Assembly: GCA_023055425.1 (NCBI GenBank) | Contig: JALGPY010000034.1 | Location: forward strand, 3,042,584 to 3,106,583 | DNA from: Linanthus parryae | Lineage: Eukaryota > Streptophyta > Magnoliopsida > Ericales > Polemoniaceae | DNA: 64,000 bases | Reading direction: 5' to 3' | Part shown: one piece after another, positions 1 through 11,761 of the stretch | How the letters are laid out: every line of letters begins with the position of its first letter | Position numbering within the stretch: the stretch's first letter is position 1 | Notes under the pieces: generated by a model | Told to the model about the DNA's origin: nothing | The model's input: only the letters and a program-made list of their open reading frames with translations | Databases searched by the model: none | Program-made: the position numbers and the translations under genes

Positions 1-969
1 GCTACGGGAGGGACCTGGAGGAGAAAATACGAATCAGGCTCCTTACTTTATTAGGACTTCTGGTTCCACCCGAACCTAGTCGAAATAAAGTTAATAACAG
101 TTAGTACCACTAAATAACTGTTATTGCACTCCTGTCCATATTCTCAAAACTAATATTTCGAGCTCCTGTTATTAAATACTTATTATCTCCCCATGTTAAG
201 ATTACAGATATCCGTCGATTAAATTAATTACTGACTAATTCATTTAATCGACCTCTTCCCATTTCCTTGATCCTTACCACTTAACTTATTTGATATGTCC
301 AGATTACCAAGTAATCTACCTGCAGGGTTTGACATAATCAAAACTTATAAGCTTCATCAAGGGGATATCATCAATCCCATAACCGGGACATGGATTCCTT
401 CGATATATCAATTTACACCATGGACTCAATAGTATCACCCAACTCATCGAGGTTATTGATTCCATAGGAATCTCACTCACTTGACTTGTCAAAGCAATAA
501 CTACTAAATACATGTGCACATTGACTATCTAAGGATTAAGAGCATAAGTAATCATAATAACCATGAGACATAGCTTGTCTTATTATGTCAGTACAAAGAC
601 AATGATCTCAACTTGGTCCTGTTCAATATACACAAAGTATACTAGCACATTGAGTTGAAACTATAGTATGAACCATACTGTTTCCTGTAGCCAAGACAGA
701 CCTACTAAAACAATGTGCTACAATAGTTCCGATGGTTTGTCTAATTCCATCTAGATTGTGAACTCACAACTTTCATTCCACAAGAACCGAAGATACGATC
801 TTCTGTGTGTAAGCTATACTCTACACACCAGATCTTCTACTATGCAGAACAATAGACAACTATGCACAATAATAATATAATGCAAAAACATTGCCCAAAA
901 CCATTCTCATAAATATCAAATTCATATAATCCAATAAAAAAAGCATGGCTTTTAGTATTCAATCCAACA
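1..969 (-). repeat. 3' LTR of the Copia element (partial, about 311 bp missing)
   Basis: This stretch is a direct repeat of 20018-20986. On the minus strand it begins TGTTGGATTG at 969, directly after the polypurine tract. The part matching 19707-20017 lies left of the window. It contains no gene. Confidence 0.93.
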
Positions 970-982
970 ATCTCCCACTAAG
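970..982 (-). other. Polypurine tract of the Copia element
   Basis: On the minus strand the sequence reads cttagtgggagat and abuts the TGTTGG start of the 3' LTR. This is the usual plus-strand priming site of Copia elements. Confidence 0.8.
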
Positions 983-984
983 AC

Positions 985-3900
985 TCAAATCCATGCAGCA
1001 ACACACCTCAAACCCATTCCCTCTACGTGACCATCAAAAGCCTTAGCTGTGAAACACTTCGTAAATGGGTCTGCCAGGTTATCCGCTGATGCAATCTTCA
1101 TCACTGCCACATCACCTTTGTGCACGATTTCTCTAATCAAATGATACTTACGCTCTATGTGTTTTCCTTTCTTGTGAGCTCTTGGTTCCCTTGAGTTTGC
1201 AACCGCGCCGCTATTATCGCAATAAAGCGTCATAGCCGGTTGTGCACTCGGTACCACTCCAAGATCCGTTAGAAAGTTTCTGAGCCAAACAGCTTCCTTA
1301 GCAGCTTCAGAAGCAGCCACATATTCAGCTTCCATGGTGGAATCAGCAATACAAGATTGCTTGATGCTCCTCCAACTAAAGGCTCCACCTCCTAATGTGA
1401 AAACATATCCAGAGGTAGACTTCCTGGAATCCCTATCTGACTGAAAATCTGAGTCTGTGTACCCGATGGGTACAAGACTATTTTCATGGTAAACCAACAT
1501 ATAGTCTCGAGTCCTTTTCAGGTACTTCAATATATGTTTTACCGCAGTCCAATGTTCTCTGCCAGGGTTAGACTGATATCTACTAACCATGCCAACAGCA
1601 AAGCAAATATCTGGTCTAGTACATAACATCGCATACATGAGGCTTCCTACTGCAGAAGCATAAGGAACTGCTTTCATACTTTCTATCTCATCAGGTATTT
1701 TAGGACACTGATCCTTAGATAGACTGATTCCATGTCTGAAAGGGATCAACCCTTTCTTGGAATCCTGCATGCTAAACCTTGCAAGAACAGCATCAATATA
1801 ATTGGCTTGTGACAAGCCCAACATCCTATTTTTCCGATCTCGCATAAGCTTGATCCCTAGAACGTATGCTGCTTCTCCCAAGTCTTTCATATCAAATTGA
1901 CTTGATAACCATACCCGCACACTAGATAATACACCCACATTGTTTCCAATGAGCAATATATCATCAACGTAAAGTATCAAGAATACCACAACGTTTTCTT
2001 TACACTTCTTGTACACACACGGCTCATCCGGACATTGATCAAAACCAAAAGATTTGATTGCCTGATCAAAACGGATGTTCCATGATCTAGATGCCTGCTT
2101 AAGTCCATAAATAGACCTCTTAAGCTTGCACAACTTGTGCTCCTGGCCCTTAGCTACGAATCCTTTTGGTTGCATCATATAAATGCACTCATCAAGACTT
2201 CCATTAAGGAAAGCTGTCTTGACATCCATTTGCCAAATTTCGTAATCGAAATGAGCCGCAATGGACAAGAGAATCTTGATAGACTTAATCATGGCTACTG
2301 GCGAAAAAGTTTCCTCATAGTCGATCCCTTCTTTCTGAGTAAAACCTTTCGCAACAAGCCTTGCTTTGAAGGTTTCAACCTTCCCGTCTACCCCTCTCTT
2401 TTTCTTGTAAATCCACTTACAACCGATGGGTTTTACCCCATCTGTTGGATCTACAAGATCCCTGACCTGATTGGAGTACATAGACTCCATCTCAGAAATC
2501 ATAGCCTTTTTCCACTTTTCCGCATCCGTACTTCCAACAGCTTCATTATAGTTACTGGGATCAGTATCATGTTCATCAGGGACCTTGTCAAAAGACTCTC
2601 CCAAGTACATGTATCTGTCTGGTTTACGAGAAACCCTCCCACTACGACGAGGCTGTACTTGTGGTTCACTAGTAGTAACATTTTCCCCACTGCTCGGTTG
2701 CGGCGGAATGTCACTACTATCTTGTGGATCACTAGTATTGTCATTTCCCCCACTGCCCTCTTGCGGTGGGATGTCAACACTATTTTGTTGTGTATCACGA
2801 GTATCTACATTTCTCCAACCACCCAAAGGTAGTTGAATGTCGATATCATTTTCTTGTGGTATTTCTTCTTGTACAGTTGGTATATCAAGACCTTGGACTA
2901 CTTGATTTCCTCGCATTTCTTCCAGAACAATTTTACTTTTAGGCTTGTGATCCATAATATAGTCTTCCTCTAAGAATCTCGCATTGGTGCTAACAATGAC
3001 TTTCTGATCTTTCGGACTATAAAATAAACCACCCTTTGTTCCTTTCGGGTATCCTACAAAGACACATACTTCTGTCCTTGATTCCAACTTACTTGCGTTC
3101 CCCTTCAGCACATGTGCTGGACTACCCCAAATCCGAACATGCCGTAGACTAGGCTTGCGCCCAGTCCAAAGTTCTGTAGGTGTAGTTGGTACTGACTTAG
3201 ACGGAACCAAGTTCAGAATATATGCAGCTGTCTCTAAAGCATGCCCCCAAAAAGAAATTGGTAAATCTGAATAACTCATCATGGATCTCACCATTTCTAA
3301 AAGAGTCATATTCCTTCGCTCTGCCACACCATTCTGTTGGGGCGTACCTGGAGCAGACAACTGGGATTGAATCCCTTGTTCCTCCAAGTAATCTCTGAAT
3401 TGTCCCAAGAAGTACTTGCCACCTCGATCAGATCGAAATGACTTGATATATTTTCCTATACGCTTCTCTGATTCTGCCTTAAAAATTTTAAATTTGTCAA
3501 AGGCCTCAGACTTATGCCGCATCAAAGAAATATATCCGTATCTTGAGTAATCATCAATAAAAGTAATGAAATACTCAAAACCTCCCCTCGCTTGGACATT
3601 CATTGGTCCACAAACATCTGAATGGATAAGCTCCAACAGTTCTTTGGCCCTATTACCCTTTGCCAAAAATGGCCTCTTGGTCATCTTACCTTCTAAACAT
3701 GACTCACATGCTGGTAGTGCCTCCACTTTTAATGAACCTAATGGTCCATTCTGAACCAGCCTTTGTATTCTGTTTATATTGATATGACCAAGTCGTAAAT
3801 GCCAAAGATATGTTTGGTTTATCTCGCAAGGTTCCTTTCTCTTTTTAGGTAAGCTATCCGAGTTATTCAGTTCATATAGCTGCGCTATGGGAGTCTCAGG

Positions 3901-4665
3901 ATTTATAATGTGAAGACCATCCACCAATGTACCAGAACAAATAAAACGTTTATTTTTCTTAATAACCACAGAGTCATTAAAATAAACTGAATATTCATTC
4001 TTAACCAACTTAGAAACTGAAATCAAATTCCTTCTAATGGAAGGTACATAAAGGCAATCTTTCAAAACTAAAATCCTATCATTCCCAAAATGTAAGAAAC
4101 AAATTCCTATTGCAACTGCAGCTACTTTATTCGTGTTGCCCAAGTGTAGATAAATCTCGCCATCACTAAGCTGTCTGGTTTCCTGGAACCCCTGCAATGA
4201 ATTGCAGACATGGTCAGTGGCTCCCGAATCTACACACCAGGTTCTAGTAGATCGAACCGCTAAACATGATTCAACTATTAGTGAAAGAGATATACCTGAG
4301 TTGTTCGGGATTGGACGAGTCAGGAACTTTGGACATTGCTTCTTCCAATGCCCTCTCTGGTTACAGAGGAAACACTTGCCTTTCGGCTTTCCCAATGTCC
4401 CCTGAGGAGCAAGTGCTGGCTGTGGCCCACGAGCTATTCCTTGAGGTGCCGGAGCAACCTTCGGAACTACTGCTTGTGCAACTTTCTTCTTCTTCTTAGC
4501 CCTAGGGTTAGAAGCAGAAGACTTTTCAGCCACCATTACATTAACCGGTTTCTGAATGAGTCCCTCAGCTGCTTGAAGCTCCTTTAACAATTCGGCTAAA
4601 GAATAAGTCTTTTTGTTCATATTATAATTTAGCCGAAAACTATTAAATGAATCAGACAACGTCAT
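985..4665 (-). CDS. Copia Gag C-terminus and Pol polyprotein (5' part severed)
   Basis: This open frame of 1226 codons encodes the C-terminal part of Gag and the whole Pol. In order it shows a basic stretch, a CCHC zinc knuckle (C98 to C111, CFLCNQRGHWKKQC), an aspartic protease with DSGA at residue 146, a GAG-pre-integrase HHCC region, an integrase core with the D, D, E triad (HSDVCGP, SFRSDRGG, GVAERRN), a Copia reverse transcriptase with YVDD at about residue 899, and RNase H with an HIERKYHLIRE end. The stop is TGA at 985-987. The ATG at 4665 is not the native start: the codons continue across the target duplication into Gag at 18158-18640. Pol itself carries no stop or frameshift, so the element was young when it was interrupted. 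Confidence 0.93.
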   Translation of the reverse strand: MTLSDSFNSFRLNYNMNKKTYSLAELLKELQAAEGLIQKPVNVMVAEKSSASNPRAKKKKKVAQAVVPKVAPAPQGIARGPQPALAPQGTLGKPKGKCFLCNQRGHWKKQCPKFLTRPIPNNSGISLSLIVESCLAVRSTRTWCVDSGATDHVCNSLQGFQETRQLSDGEIYLHLGNTNKVAAVAIGICFLHFGNDRILVLKDCLYVPSIRRNLISVSKLVKNEYSVYFNDSVVIKKNKRFICSGTLVDGLHIINPETPIAQLYELNNSDSLPKKRKEPCEINQTYLWHLRLGHININRIQRLVQNGPLGSLKVEALPACESCLEGKMTKRPFLAKGNRAKELLELIHSDVCGPMNVQARGGFEYFITFIDDYSRYGYISLMRHKSEAFDKFKIFKAESEKRIGKYIKSFRSDRGGKYFLGQFRDYLEEQGIQSQLSAPGTPQQNGVAERRNMTLLEMVRSMMSYSDLPISFWGHALETAAYILNLVPSKSVPTTPTELWTGRKPSLRHVRIWGSPAHVLKGNASKLESRTEVCVFVGYPKGTKGGLFYSPKDQKVIVSTNARFLEEDYIMDHKPKSKIVLEEMRGNQVVQGLDIPTVQEEIPQENDIDIQLPLGGWRNVDTRDTQQNSVDIPPQEGSGGNDNTSDPQDSSDIPPQPSSGENVTTSEPQVQPRRSGRVSRKPDRYMYLGESFDKVPDEHDTDPSNYNEAVGSTDAEKWKKAMISEMESMYSNQVRDLVDPTDGVKPIGCKWIYKKKRGVDGKVETFKARLVAKGFTQKEGIDYEETFSPVAMIKSIKILLSIAAHFDYEIWQMDVKTAFLNGSLDECIYMMQPKGFVAKGQEHKLCKLKRSIYGLKQASRSWNIRFDQAIKSFGFDQCPDEPCVYKKCKENVVVFLILYVDDILLIGNNVGVLSSVRVWLSSQFDMKDLGEAAYVLGIKLMRDRKNRMLGLSQANYIDAVLARFSMQDSKKGLIPFRHGISLSKDQCPKIPDEIESMKAVPYASAVGSLMYAMLCTRPDICFAVGMVSRYQSNPGREHWTAVKHILKYLKRTRDYMLVYHENSLVPIGYTDSDFQSDRDSRKSTSGYVFTLGGGAFSWRSIKQSCIADSTMEAEYVAASEAAKEAVWLRNFLTDLGVVPSAQPAMTLYCDNSGAVANSREPRAHKKGKHIERKYHLIREIVHKGDVAVMKIASADNLADPFTKCFTAKAFDGHVEGMGLRCVAAWI

Positions 4666-4668
4666 GAG
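4664..4668. other. Target site duplication ATGAG of the Athila-type element (left copy)
   Basis: ATGAG precedes the 5' LTR here and recurs at 18153-18157 right after the 3' LTR. The five-base duplication fixes the ends of the nested insertion and lies inside the Copia gag codons. Confidence 0.92.
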
Positions 4669-6207
4669 TGATAACGCCCAATTAGGGGTTATCTTTTAGC
4701 CTGATTTCACGAGTATTTGTGCTGGAATTAGCGGTTTTTGCCTGAAAATGCCTTAGAATGCCCCGGGAATCTAGAACGAGACGTTTATTTGTACTTGCTG
4801 GATTTCTGCTTATTTCTGCTTATTTCTTGCTATATTTGGATATGATCGCGGGTTTTCGTTCGTGTTGCCTTTTCAGGAACAGGTTCGGGAGGTGCATCGG
4901 GAAGCGTGCCGGGACCAAGCCGGGACCGTCTCGGGAAACGTGCACAAGACCGGGACACGACGGAAACACGGAAAAGCAGAAGTACACCGAAGAGGCAAGC
5001 CGGGAGCTTCAGGAAGAAGAGTGGGACCCAGGGGACCAGTCCTGGCCCACCAGAGGACCGAGAGGGCCCCACCTAGCCCACGGCCTGCGTATATACGCAG
5101 CCCTGCGTATATACGCATGCAGTGGGGTGGTGGGGGGATCTTGGTTGGGCCCTGGTTGCGTATATACGCAACCCCTGCGTATATACGCAGCCAGTTTTGA
5201 CTTTTGGTCAAAGACGGTGGACCGATGGCATATTCCGTAATTTCGAGCACAAGCGTTTTTGGAAAACAGCACTATTTAAAGACTCGTCCAGACTCGTTTT
5301 GAGGGATAACGAAGACACAGCACAATTCTCAGCACAACCGAAGGAAAAGTCGGAGCATTCACGGAGAGCACGAAAGCGCGATTCGAGATTCGAAGACTTA
5401 GTTTGATTTCATTCTCTCTCTTTATATTCAGAAACTGCGTTTTGTACTATGTCTAGTCGTAGCTAAACTTTTCACCTAGGTTCTCGGTGAACCTAGGGTT
5501 TCGTACTCAGATTTTATGATTACTACGTTTATGGATTCATGATGATTGTCTTAATTCAGCAAGTTGTATCTGTTATTCTGGTTTTGATTATTAGCGTATA
5601 TGCATGATAGGATTGATCACCCAGGATTGCTATAGACCCGAGCTTGTAGGTGAAAACGTCAAGTTAGGGTTAGGAAGAAAAACCAGGATTTAGTACCTTA
5701 CCCTGATAGACCGACCAGAGAAAGGGAGATAGGGCTAGCACCGAAAAACGTGAGACCAACTGTTAGAGAATTTGACCCGGGCCATTCGGGCAGGTTAGAA
5801 ACCCTAACAGGATTAGACCGAGACTGCAGACTTAGGCAGCTTAACAAGAATCCGAAAGTCTGCAGGATCGGGATTATGTGTGGGAGCTGAAAAGTCACTG
5901 CACAACTGGTACGTTGCACAGATACCGAAACTGCTGAGTGTTTTCATAATCGAACGTAAAACTGAAATCTGTAGAAACCCTAGGGGATCCTGGAGCCTAG
6001 TCCTCATCTATTATCGTTACAACAAATTCAGCTTATTTCAGAAAACGTCACAAAAATATTTACGTTTTTAATTTCTGTTTTTAGTTTAGCCATTATAATC
6101 ACAACCTACTCCTCCTGGTTACTACTCTTGGAAAACCGAAACTGACGACGTAAGTAAACCCGAAACAGTCCTCGTGGGAACGATAATCCGAGTCTAATTG
6201 CGCATCA
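4669..6207 (+). repeat. 5' LTR of the Athila-type element (1539 bp)
   Basis: It is a direct repeat of 16567-18152. It lacks 47 bp near its 3' end that the 3' LTR keeps (18099-18145); the gap lies between two short ttg direct repeats, so it looks like a deletion here. A possible TATA-like site, TATTTAA, is at 5273-5279. It carries four tgcgtatatacgca palindromes at 5086-5189. Confidence 0.93.
5086..5189. repeat. Two pairs of the palindrome tgcgtatatacgca in the 5' LTR
   Basis: Copies start at 5086, 5104, 5157 and 5176. The copy at 5157 extends to the 20-base perfect palindrome ggttgcgtatatacgcaacc. Pair members are separated by only 4 or 5 bp and the two pairs by about 40 bp. The same motif recurs inside the element and in the 3' LTR. 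Confidence 0.95.
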
Positions 6208-6213
6208 AGTTTT

Positions 6214-6230
6214 TGGCGCCGTTGCCGGGG
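6214..6230 (+). other. Primer binding site, tRNA-Asp type
   Basis: The sequence tggcgccgttgccgggg lies six bases after the 5' LTR end. It is the tRNA-Asp complement typical of Athila-type Gypsy elements. Confidence 0.85.
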
Positions 6231-6352
6231 ACTTTTAGGGTCTATTTAGTAGTCAGAATTAGTTTTCTGAGTTTTTATTTATTTTCAGTTTCGTTATTTT
6301 TCTTTTTATCTCACTGCGTTTTCGAATCTGCGTTTTCAGGACTGTTAAGTTG

Positions 6353-9300
6353 ATGCCCAGATTGCCTCGCGATTTGGTGACACCACTCGACAACCCGGAA
6401 AAGCTGTATACCGAACAGAACCGCAGAAACCGAGAAAGCAGGATGGCAACCAACGAGAGAGATCCACCCGAGAACACCGCAGCCGGTGGTCAGGAACGAG
6501 AGACACGTACCCCAGCCCAGATGGCTAGGTACATTGAGGAGCTTGTCACAGCGGGACTTGCTGCCCGAAGCAACCAGAGAACATATAACCGATCTGGGAA
6601 GGCGTTGGTGGAAAATTTCGAGGTCCCCACCGGGGGGCATGAGCGAGCCATTGTGGTGCCCGAGATCACCGCAGAGCACTTTGACATCAAACCATCCACC
6701 ATCCAGACGGTACAAACTCTCTGCCCGTTTCACGGCAGGGCCGACGAAGACCCGAACGATTTTATCGGGAAATTCGAAGATTACTGCAACAAGGTCAGAT
6801 ACAAGGGGGTAGAAGCAGAGGCACTCATGTTGATCTTATTTCCGTACTGTCTTTATGGAGTAGCCAAGGACTGGCTCGAATCACGACCACCCCGATCCAT
6901 CACCACATGGGAGGAGTGTGTCACGGATTTTCTGGCAAAGTTCTACCCCGCCTCCCGAGTCATACAGTTACAGAGCGAGATCCTGTCATTCAGACAGAAG
7001 ATGGGGGAGACGGTGGTGGATGCATGGGACAGGCTCATGAGATTGGTCAAACGGTGCCCGAACCACGGTTTCGGAGACGCAAAAATTCTGCAGGTTTTCT
7101 ACCATGCCCTAGACAGGGAGAACGCCGACAGGATTGACAGAGAGGCCGGGGGTAACTTCTTGTATCACGTGGACAAAGAAGGTGCGTATGACCTGATGAA
7201 GCAGTTGGCCAAGCAGGACACCCGACTGTTTGACGATCGCAGGATGGCGGCTAGAGCCGAACCTGCAGAGGATGACCGGATAGACAACCTGGCCAAGATC
7301 GTTCACGACCTGGTCAAGAAAGTCTACTCGGACAAGAAGACTGTTGCAGCAGTCGAGGAACCGGATCTGGACACAGCCATTGAGGAGCTAAGGACTGAAG
7401 ATACCAACTACGTACAGCAGCAGTGGGACCCGAGCCGGTACCGACCGGGTACGAGAGACCATCCCGGGTTTCGGTACGGAAACCCGAACGCAGCAGTTTA
7501 TGCACCGGGATTCCAGCACAGGCCACCAGCCCAGCAGGCTGCTCCGGCCCAGCAGGCTCAGTCAGTCCCGTCAGCACAGCAGTACGACGCTCAGATGAAA
7601 GAAATCAAGTCCATGTTCCAGACTATGGAGTCCCGGTTCAAGCACATGGATACTTTGACGGCAGATATGCAGACAACCAAAACGTCACTGCGCGCTTTGG
7701 AAGTACAGGTAGGGCAGTTAGCACAGCAGCTAACAGAAAGACAGCCAGGAAACCTACCCTCGAACACAGTAAATAATCCACGGGCTCAGATCAATGCTAT
7801 CTCCACTCGGAGTGGATTGGCACTGCAGGATCCACCGTATCCCAGCCACGCACGTGCAGAAAATTCGAAAGAAGTAGAACGCAACTTGTCGGGCCAGGAT
7901 AACAGCACAGTCGATCGCCCCCAGCCAAAGGGCTCGGTTGAGCAGGATGCAGTGCAGAACGAGACAAGTGCAGAAACTATACCCGTCTCCAAGGAGGTCC
8001 CGTACCCCTTGCGAACACGAAAGAGGGATGACAGCAAGGACTACGCCAGGTTTCTCGAGATGTTCAAGCAGCTGCAGATTAACATACCTTTTGCTGAGGC
8101 TTTGGCTAAGATGCCCACTTACGCCAAATTCCTCAAGGACATCTTGTATGGGAGGAGGCGAATGAGCGATTTCGAGACCATAAACCTGACGGCAGAAGTG
8201 AGCAATTGTGTGAAGAATGGGCTACCGAGGAAGAGAAAGGATCCTGGCAGTTTCGTCATACCGGTCACCCTAGGTAACGCTTACACGGGAAAGGCTCTGT
8301 GTGACCTAGGAGCCAGCATCAACCTGATGCCGCTGACGATTTTCAAAAGTTTGAAAGTCGGTGAACCCCGACCCACCAGAATCATGCTGCAGATGGCAGA
8401 CAGGTCCGTAAAACAGGCCTATGGGGTTATCGAGGACATTCTGGTCAAGGTCGGCGAGCTTATTTTTCCAGCAGATTTCGTCATCCTGGACATGGAGGCA
8501 GGGGAGGTACCGCTCATACTCGGCAGGCCGTTTTTGGCCACAGGCGAAGCAATGATAAACTGTAAGAGCGGGGAGCTGACCATGCAGATTAACGAGGAAA
8601 AAGTGAAATTCAACGTTTTCAAAAATCTGCAACTGCCAAACTACTACGACCACGAGGACATCTTTGCCATCGATGTGGTGGACGAAGGCTGGGAAAACGA
8701 GGAGATGGACCAATTGTGGGAAGAGATTGACAGCATGTACGGGGAAGAAAAAGAGAAGGCTCGGTGCGAGCACGCCATGAGAGCCGAAGACTGGACCACT
8801 TTGCACTGGGACGAGGACGGCGGGCAAAAGATAATTCTGGTCCCGTCACTCAAGGAGCCACCCGCACTGGAGCTGAAACCGCTCCCGAGCCATCTCAGGT
8901 ATGCGTACATTGGTGAAAATAGTACTCTGCCCGTAATTGTTTCGTCTCGTTTATCTCAGGAACAGGAGCAGAAACTGCTGGAAGTATTGCGAGAGCATAA
9001 GGAAGCAATCGCCTGGACGATTGCAGATATCAAGGGGATCAGCCCCTCCTACTGCATGCACAAGATCCGAATTGAAGAAGGCAAGAAACCGGTGATTCAG
9101 CCCCAGCGGAGACTGAACCCGAACATGAAGGACGTTGTGCGAAAAGAGGTCATGAAGTGGCTGGAAGCGGGAATCATCTACCCCATATCGGATAGCACGT
9201 GGATCAGCCCGGTCCAGTGCGTGCCCAAAAAGGGGGGTATTACGGTGGTGCAGAATAACGATCAGGAGCAGATTGCGCAGCGCACTGTAACGGGCTGGCG

Positions 9301-11761
9301 AATCTGCATGGACTATCGGAGGCTAAACGATGCAACACTGAAGGACCACTTCCCGCTGCCATTCATGGACCAGATGCTAGACCGGCTCGCCCATCACGCC
9401 TACTACTGTTTTCTGGACGGGTATTCCGGGTACAACCAGATTTGCATAGCCCCGGAGGATCAGGAAAAGACGACGTTTACCTGCCCCTACGGTACGTTCG
9501 CGTTTCGACGCATGCCGTTTGGGTTGTGTAATGCTCCTGCCACGTTTCAGAGATGTATGATGGCGATTTTTTCCGACATGATCGAGAAAAATCTGGAGGT
9601 GTTCATGGACGACTTTTCACTCTTCGGGGACAGTTTCGATGACTGCCTGTTCCATTTGGGCCAGGTTCTGATCCGTTGCAAGAAGGCAAATTTGGTGCTC
9701 AATTGGGAAAAGTGTCACTTTATGGTCACCGAGGGGATCGTGCTGGGTCACAGAATTTCCAGCAAGGGACTCGAGGTGGACAGGGCTAAGATCGAGGTGA
9801 TAAAGCAGCTTCCATACCCGATGAACGTAAAGGCGATCAAAAGTTTTCTGGGACATGCAGGATTTTACCGAAGATTCATCAAGGACTTTTCCAAGATCAC
9901 AAAGCCACTTTGCGCATTACTCGGAAAAGACGTACCCTTTGATTTCGATGCAGCATGTCGGCAAGCTTTTGACCACTTGAAAGAGAAGCTGACCACAGCC
10001 CCGGTCATAACCACGCCAGATTGGTCACTCCCGTTTGAGCTAATGTGTGACGCCAGCGACTACGCAGTCGGGGCAGTTTTGGGACAGCGAAAGGATAAGG
10101 TATGCCACGTCATTTATTATGCGAGCCGGGTACTCAACGATGCCCAGCTCAACTATGGAACGACAGAAAAGGAACTGCTGGCCGTGGTGTACGCCCTGGA
10201 TAAATTCAGGCCCTATCTGGTCGGGTCAAAAGTTATTGTTTTTACCGACCATAGTGCTCTGAAATACCTGCTGGACAAGAAGGACGCAAAACCGAGACTG
10301 TTGAGATGGGTACTACTGATGCAGGAATTCGATGTGGAAATTCGGGACAAGAAGGGAGTTGAGAACGTGGTAGCGGACCACCTATCCAGACTTGAGAAAG
10401 TGAAGGTGGACCCGGTGCCGATCAAGGAAAACTTCCCGGACGAGCACATCATGGCAGTCAAGATCGGGAGACCATGGTACTATGCCATAGCCAATTATTT
10501 GGTAACTGGCACGCTTCCCGAGGATCTCACCCCGTCGCAGCGGAAAAAGTTCATTGCCGAGAGTCGACAGTATTTCTGGGACGACCCGTACCTGTTCAAA
10601 CAGGGGGCCGACAACATCCTGAGAAGATGTATCCCGACCCACGAGGCCTGGAACGTGATCCGACACTGCCACTCATCACAGTGTGGGGGTCATTTTGGGG
10701 GAACGCGAACAGCGCATAAAATACTGCAGTCCGGGTTTTTCTGGCCGACAATCTTCAAAGACTGTCACGACTATGTGCAGGGATGCGACAGGTGCCAGAG
10801 GACAGGAAACACGTCACACCGGGACGAGATGCCAATGACCGTGTGGCAGGAGGTAGAGCCATTCGATGTCTGGGGGATTGACTTCATGGGTCCGTTCCCG
10901 TCTTCGATGGGAAATCTTTACATTCTGCTGGCAGTGGATTATGTGACAAAGTGGATCGAAGCGGTCGCGTGTCAGAAAAACGATGCAGCTACCGTTGAGC
11001 GTTTTCTGAAACGCAACGTTTTCACTCGTTTCGGGACTCCCAGGGCAATGATCAGCGACGAGGGCTCTCACTTCATCAATCGAGTTTTTGCGAAAGTTCT
11101 GAAACAGTACGGCGTGTCAGTTCATAAAGTCTCGTTACCCTACCATCCGCAGACGAACGGGCAAGCCGAGGTGTCGAATCGAGAGATCAAGGGCATACTC
11201 GAGAAAACAGTGAATCTCGGCCGAAAGGATTGGTCAGTCAGACTAGACGATGCGCTTTGGGCCTACAGGACAGCTTTCAAAACACCGCTGGGAATGTCAC
11301 CGTACCAGCTCGTTTTTGGGAAAGCGTGCCACTTACCGGTGGAACTGGAGCACAAGGCGTATTGGGCCATCAAACTGCTGAACTTGGACCAGAACCTAGC
11401 AGGGGATAAGAGGAAGATGGCACTGCTGGAATTGGAAGAATTCCGCAGAACGGCTTTCGAGAGCGCCAAAATTTACAAAGAGAAGACAAAGAAGTGGCAT
11501 GATCACCGTATCACGCCAAAGCAGTTTAACGAAGGCGACAAAGTGCTTCTCTACAATACCCGGATTCGGTTCTTTCCGGGGAAGCTGAGGTCTCGTTTGT
11601 CGGGACCGTTCATCATCAAACAGATTTTTTCCTGGGGAGCATTCGAGCTGGAAAATCCAAAAGACAACTCCAGTTTCAGGGTGAACGGGAACCGGATCAA
11701 GCCGTATCTCGAGACCGCCGACGTCGTCAAAATAGACCCGGTCTATTTTGATGACCCGTAA
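6353..11761 (+). CDS. Athila-type Gag-Pol polyprotein
   Basis: A single uninterrupted frame of about 1802 residues starts at ATG 6353. Gag spans roughly residues 1-450, with the retrotransposon gag core around [16 protein letters not shown]. The aspartic protease follows with DLGAS near residue 651. The reverse transcriptase has the GYSGYNQI region and FMDD at about 1084-1087. RNase H begins near [11 protein letters not shown] (about 1229). Integrase has an HHCC finger at about 1436-1485 and a catalytic core with D near 1510, D near 1568 and E near 1606. No chromodomain is visible at the C-terminus, as expected for Athila. No stop or frameshift was found, so the product could still be active; the ORF itself is certain, activity is inference. 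Confidence 0.95.
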   Translation: MPRLPRDLVTPLDNPEKLYTEQNRRNRESRMATNERDPPENTAAGGQERETRTPAQMARYIEELVTAGLAARSNQRTYNRSGKALVENFEVPTGGHERAIVVPEITAEHFDIKPSTIQTVQTLCPFHGRADEDPNDFIGKFEDYCNKVRYKGVEAEALMLILFPYCLYGVAKDWLESRPPRSITTWEECVTDFLAKFYPASRVIQLQSEILSFRQKMGETVVDAWDRLMRLVKRCPNHGFGDAKILQVFYHALDRENADRIDREAGGNFLYHVDKEGAYDLMKQLAKQDTRLFDDRRMAARAEPAEDDRIDNLAKIVHDLVKKVYSDKKTVAAVEEPDLDTAIEELRTEDTNYVQQQWDPSRYRPGTRDHPGFRYGNPNAAVYAPGFQHRPPAQQAAPAQQAQSVPSAQQYDAQMKEIKSMFQTMESRFKHMDTLTADMQTTKTSLRALEVQVGQLAQQLTERQPGNLPSNTVNNPRAQINAISTRSGLALQDPPYPSHARAENSKEVERNLSGQDNSTVDRPQPKGSVEQDAVQNETSAETIPVSKEVPYPLRTRKRDDSKDYARFLEMFKQLQINIPFAEALAKMPTYAKFLKDILYGRRRMSDFETINLTAEVSNCVKNGLPRKRKDPGSFVIPVTLGNAYTGKALCDLGASINLMPLTIFKSLKVGEPRPTRIMLQMADRSVKQAYGVIEDILVKVGELIFPADFVILDMEAGEVPLILGRPFLATGEAMINCKSGELTMQINEEKVKFNVFKNLQLPNYYDHEDIFAIDVVDEGWENEEMDQLWEEIDSMYGEEKEKARCEHAMRAEDWTTLHWDEDGGQKIILVPSLKEPPALELKPLPSHLRYAYIGENSTLPVIVSSRLSQEQEQKLLEVLREHKEAIAWTIADIKGISPSYCMHKIRIEEGKKPVIQPQRRLNPNMKDVVRKEVMKWLEAGIIYPISDSTWISPVQCVPKKGGITVVQNNDQEQIAQRTVTGWRICMDYRRLNDATLKDHFPLPFMDQMLDRLAHHAYYCFLDGYSGYNQICIAPEDQEKTTFTCPYGTFAFRRMPFGLCNAPATFQRCMMAIFSDMIEKNLEVFMDDFSLFGDSFDDCLFHLGQVLIRCKKANLVLNWEKCHFMVTEGIVLGHRISSKGLEVDRAKIEVIKQLPYPMNVKAIKSFLGHAGFYRRFIKDFSKITKPLCALLGKDVPFDFDAACRQAFDHLKEKLTTAPVITTPDWSLPFELMCDASDYAVGAVLGQRKDKVCHVIYYASRVLNDAQLNYGTTEKELLAVVYALDKFRPYLVGSKVIVFTDHSALKYLLDKKDAKPRLLRWVLLMQEFDVEIRDKKGVENVVADHLSRLEKVKVDPVPIKENFPDEHIMAVKIGRPWYYAIANYLVTGTLPEDLTPSQRKKFIAESRQYFWDDPYLFKQGADNILRRCIPTHEAWNVIRHCHSSQCGGHFGGTRTAHKILQSGFFWPTIFKDCHDYVQGCDRCQRTGNTSHRDEMPMTVWQEVEPFDVWGIDFMGPFPSSMGNLYILLAVDYVTKWIEAVACQKNDAATVERFLKRNVFTRFGTPRAMISDEGSHFINRVFAKVLKQYGVSVHKVSLPYHPQTNGQAEVSNREIKGILEKTVNLGRKDWSVRLDDALWAYRTAFKTPLGMSPYQLVFGKACHLPVELEHKAYWAIKLLNLDQNLAGDKRKMALLELEEFRRTAFESAKIYKEKTKKWHDHRITPKQFNEGDKVLLYNTRIRFFPGKLRSRLSGPFIIKQIFSWGAFELENPKDNSSFRVNGNRIKPYLETADVVKIDPVYFDDP

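Noticed and set aside
2137..2832. Plus-strand 231-codon ORF
   Set aside because: It is antisense to Copia Pol with no independent features.
4758..5406. Overlapping ORFs in the Athila LTR with LRIYA/AYIR-type repeats (also 16656-17304)
   Set aside because: They are translations of the palindromes on both strands and several frames; no protein family is visible and they lie in LTR non-coding DNA.
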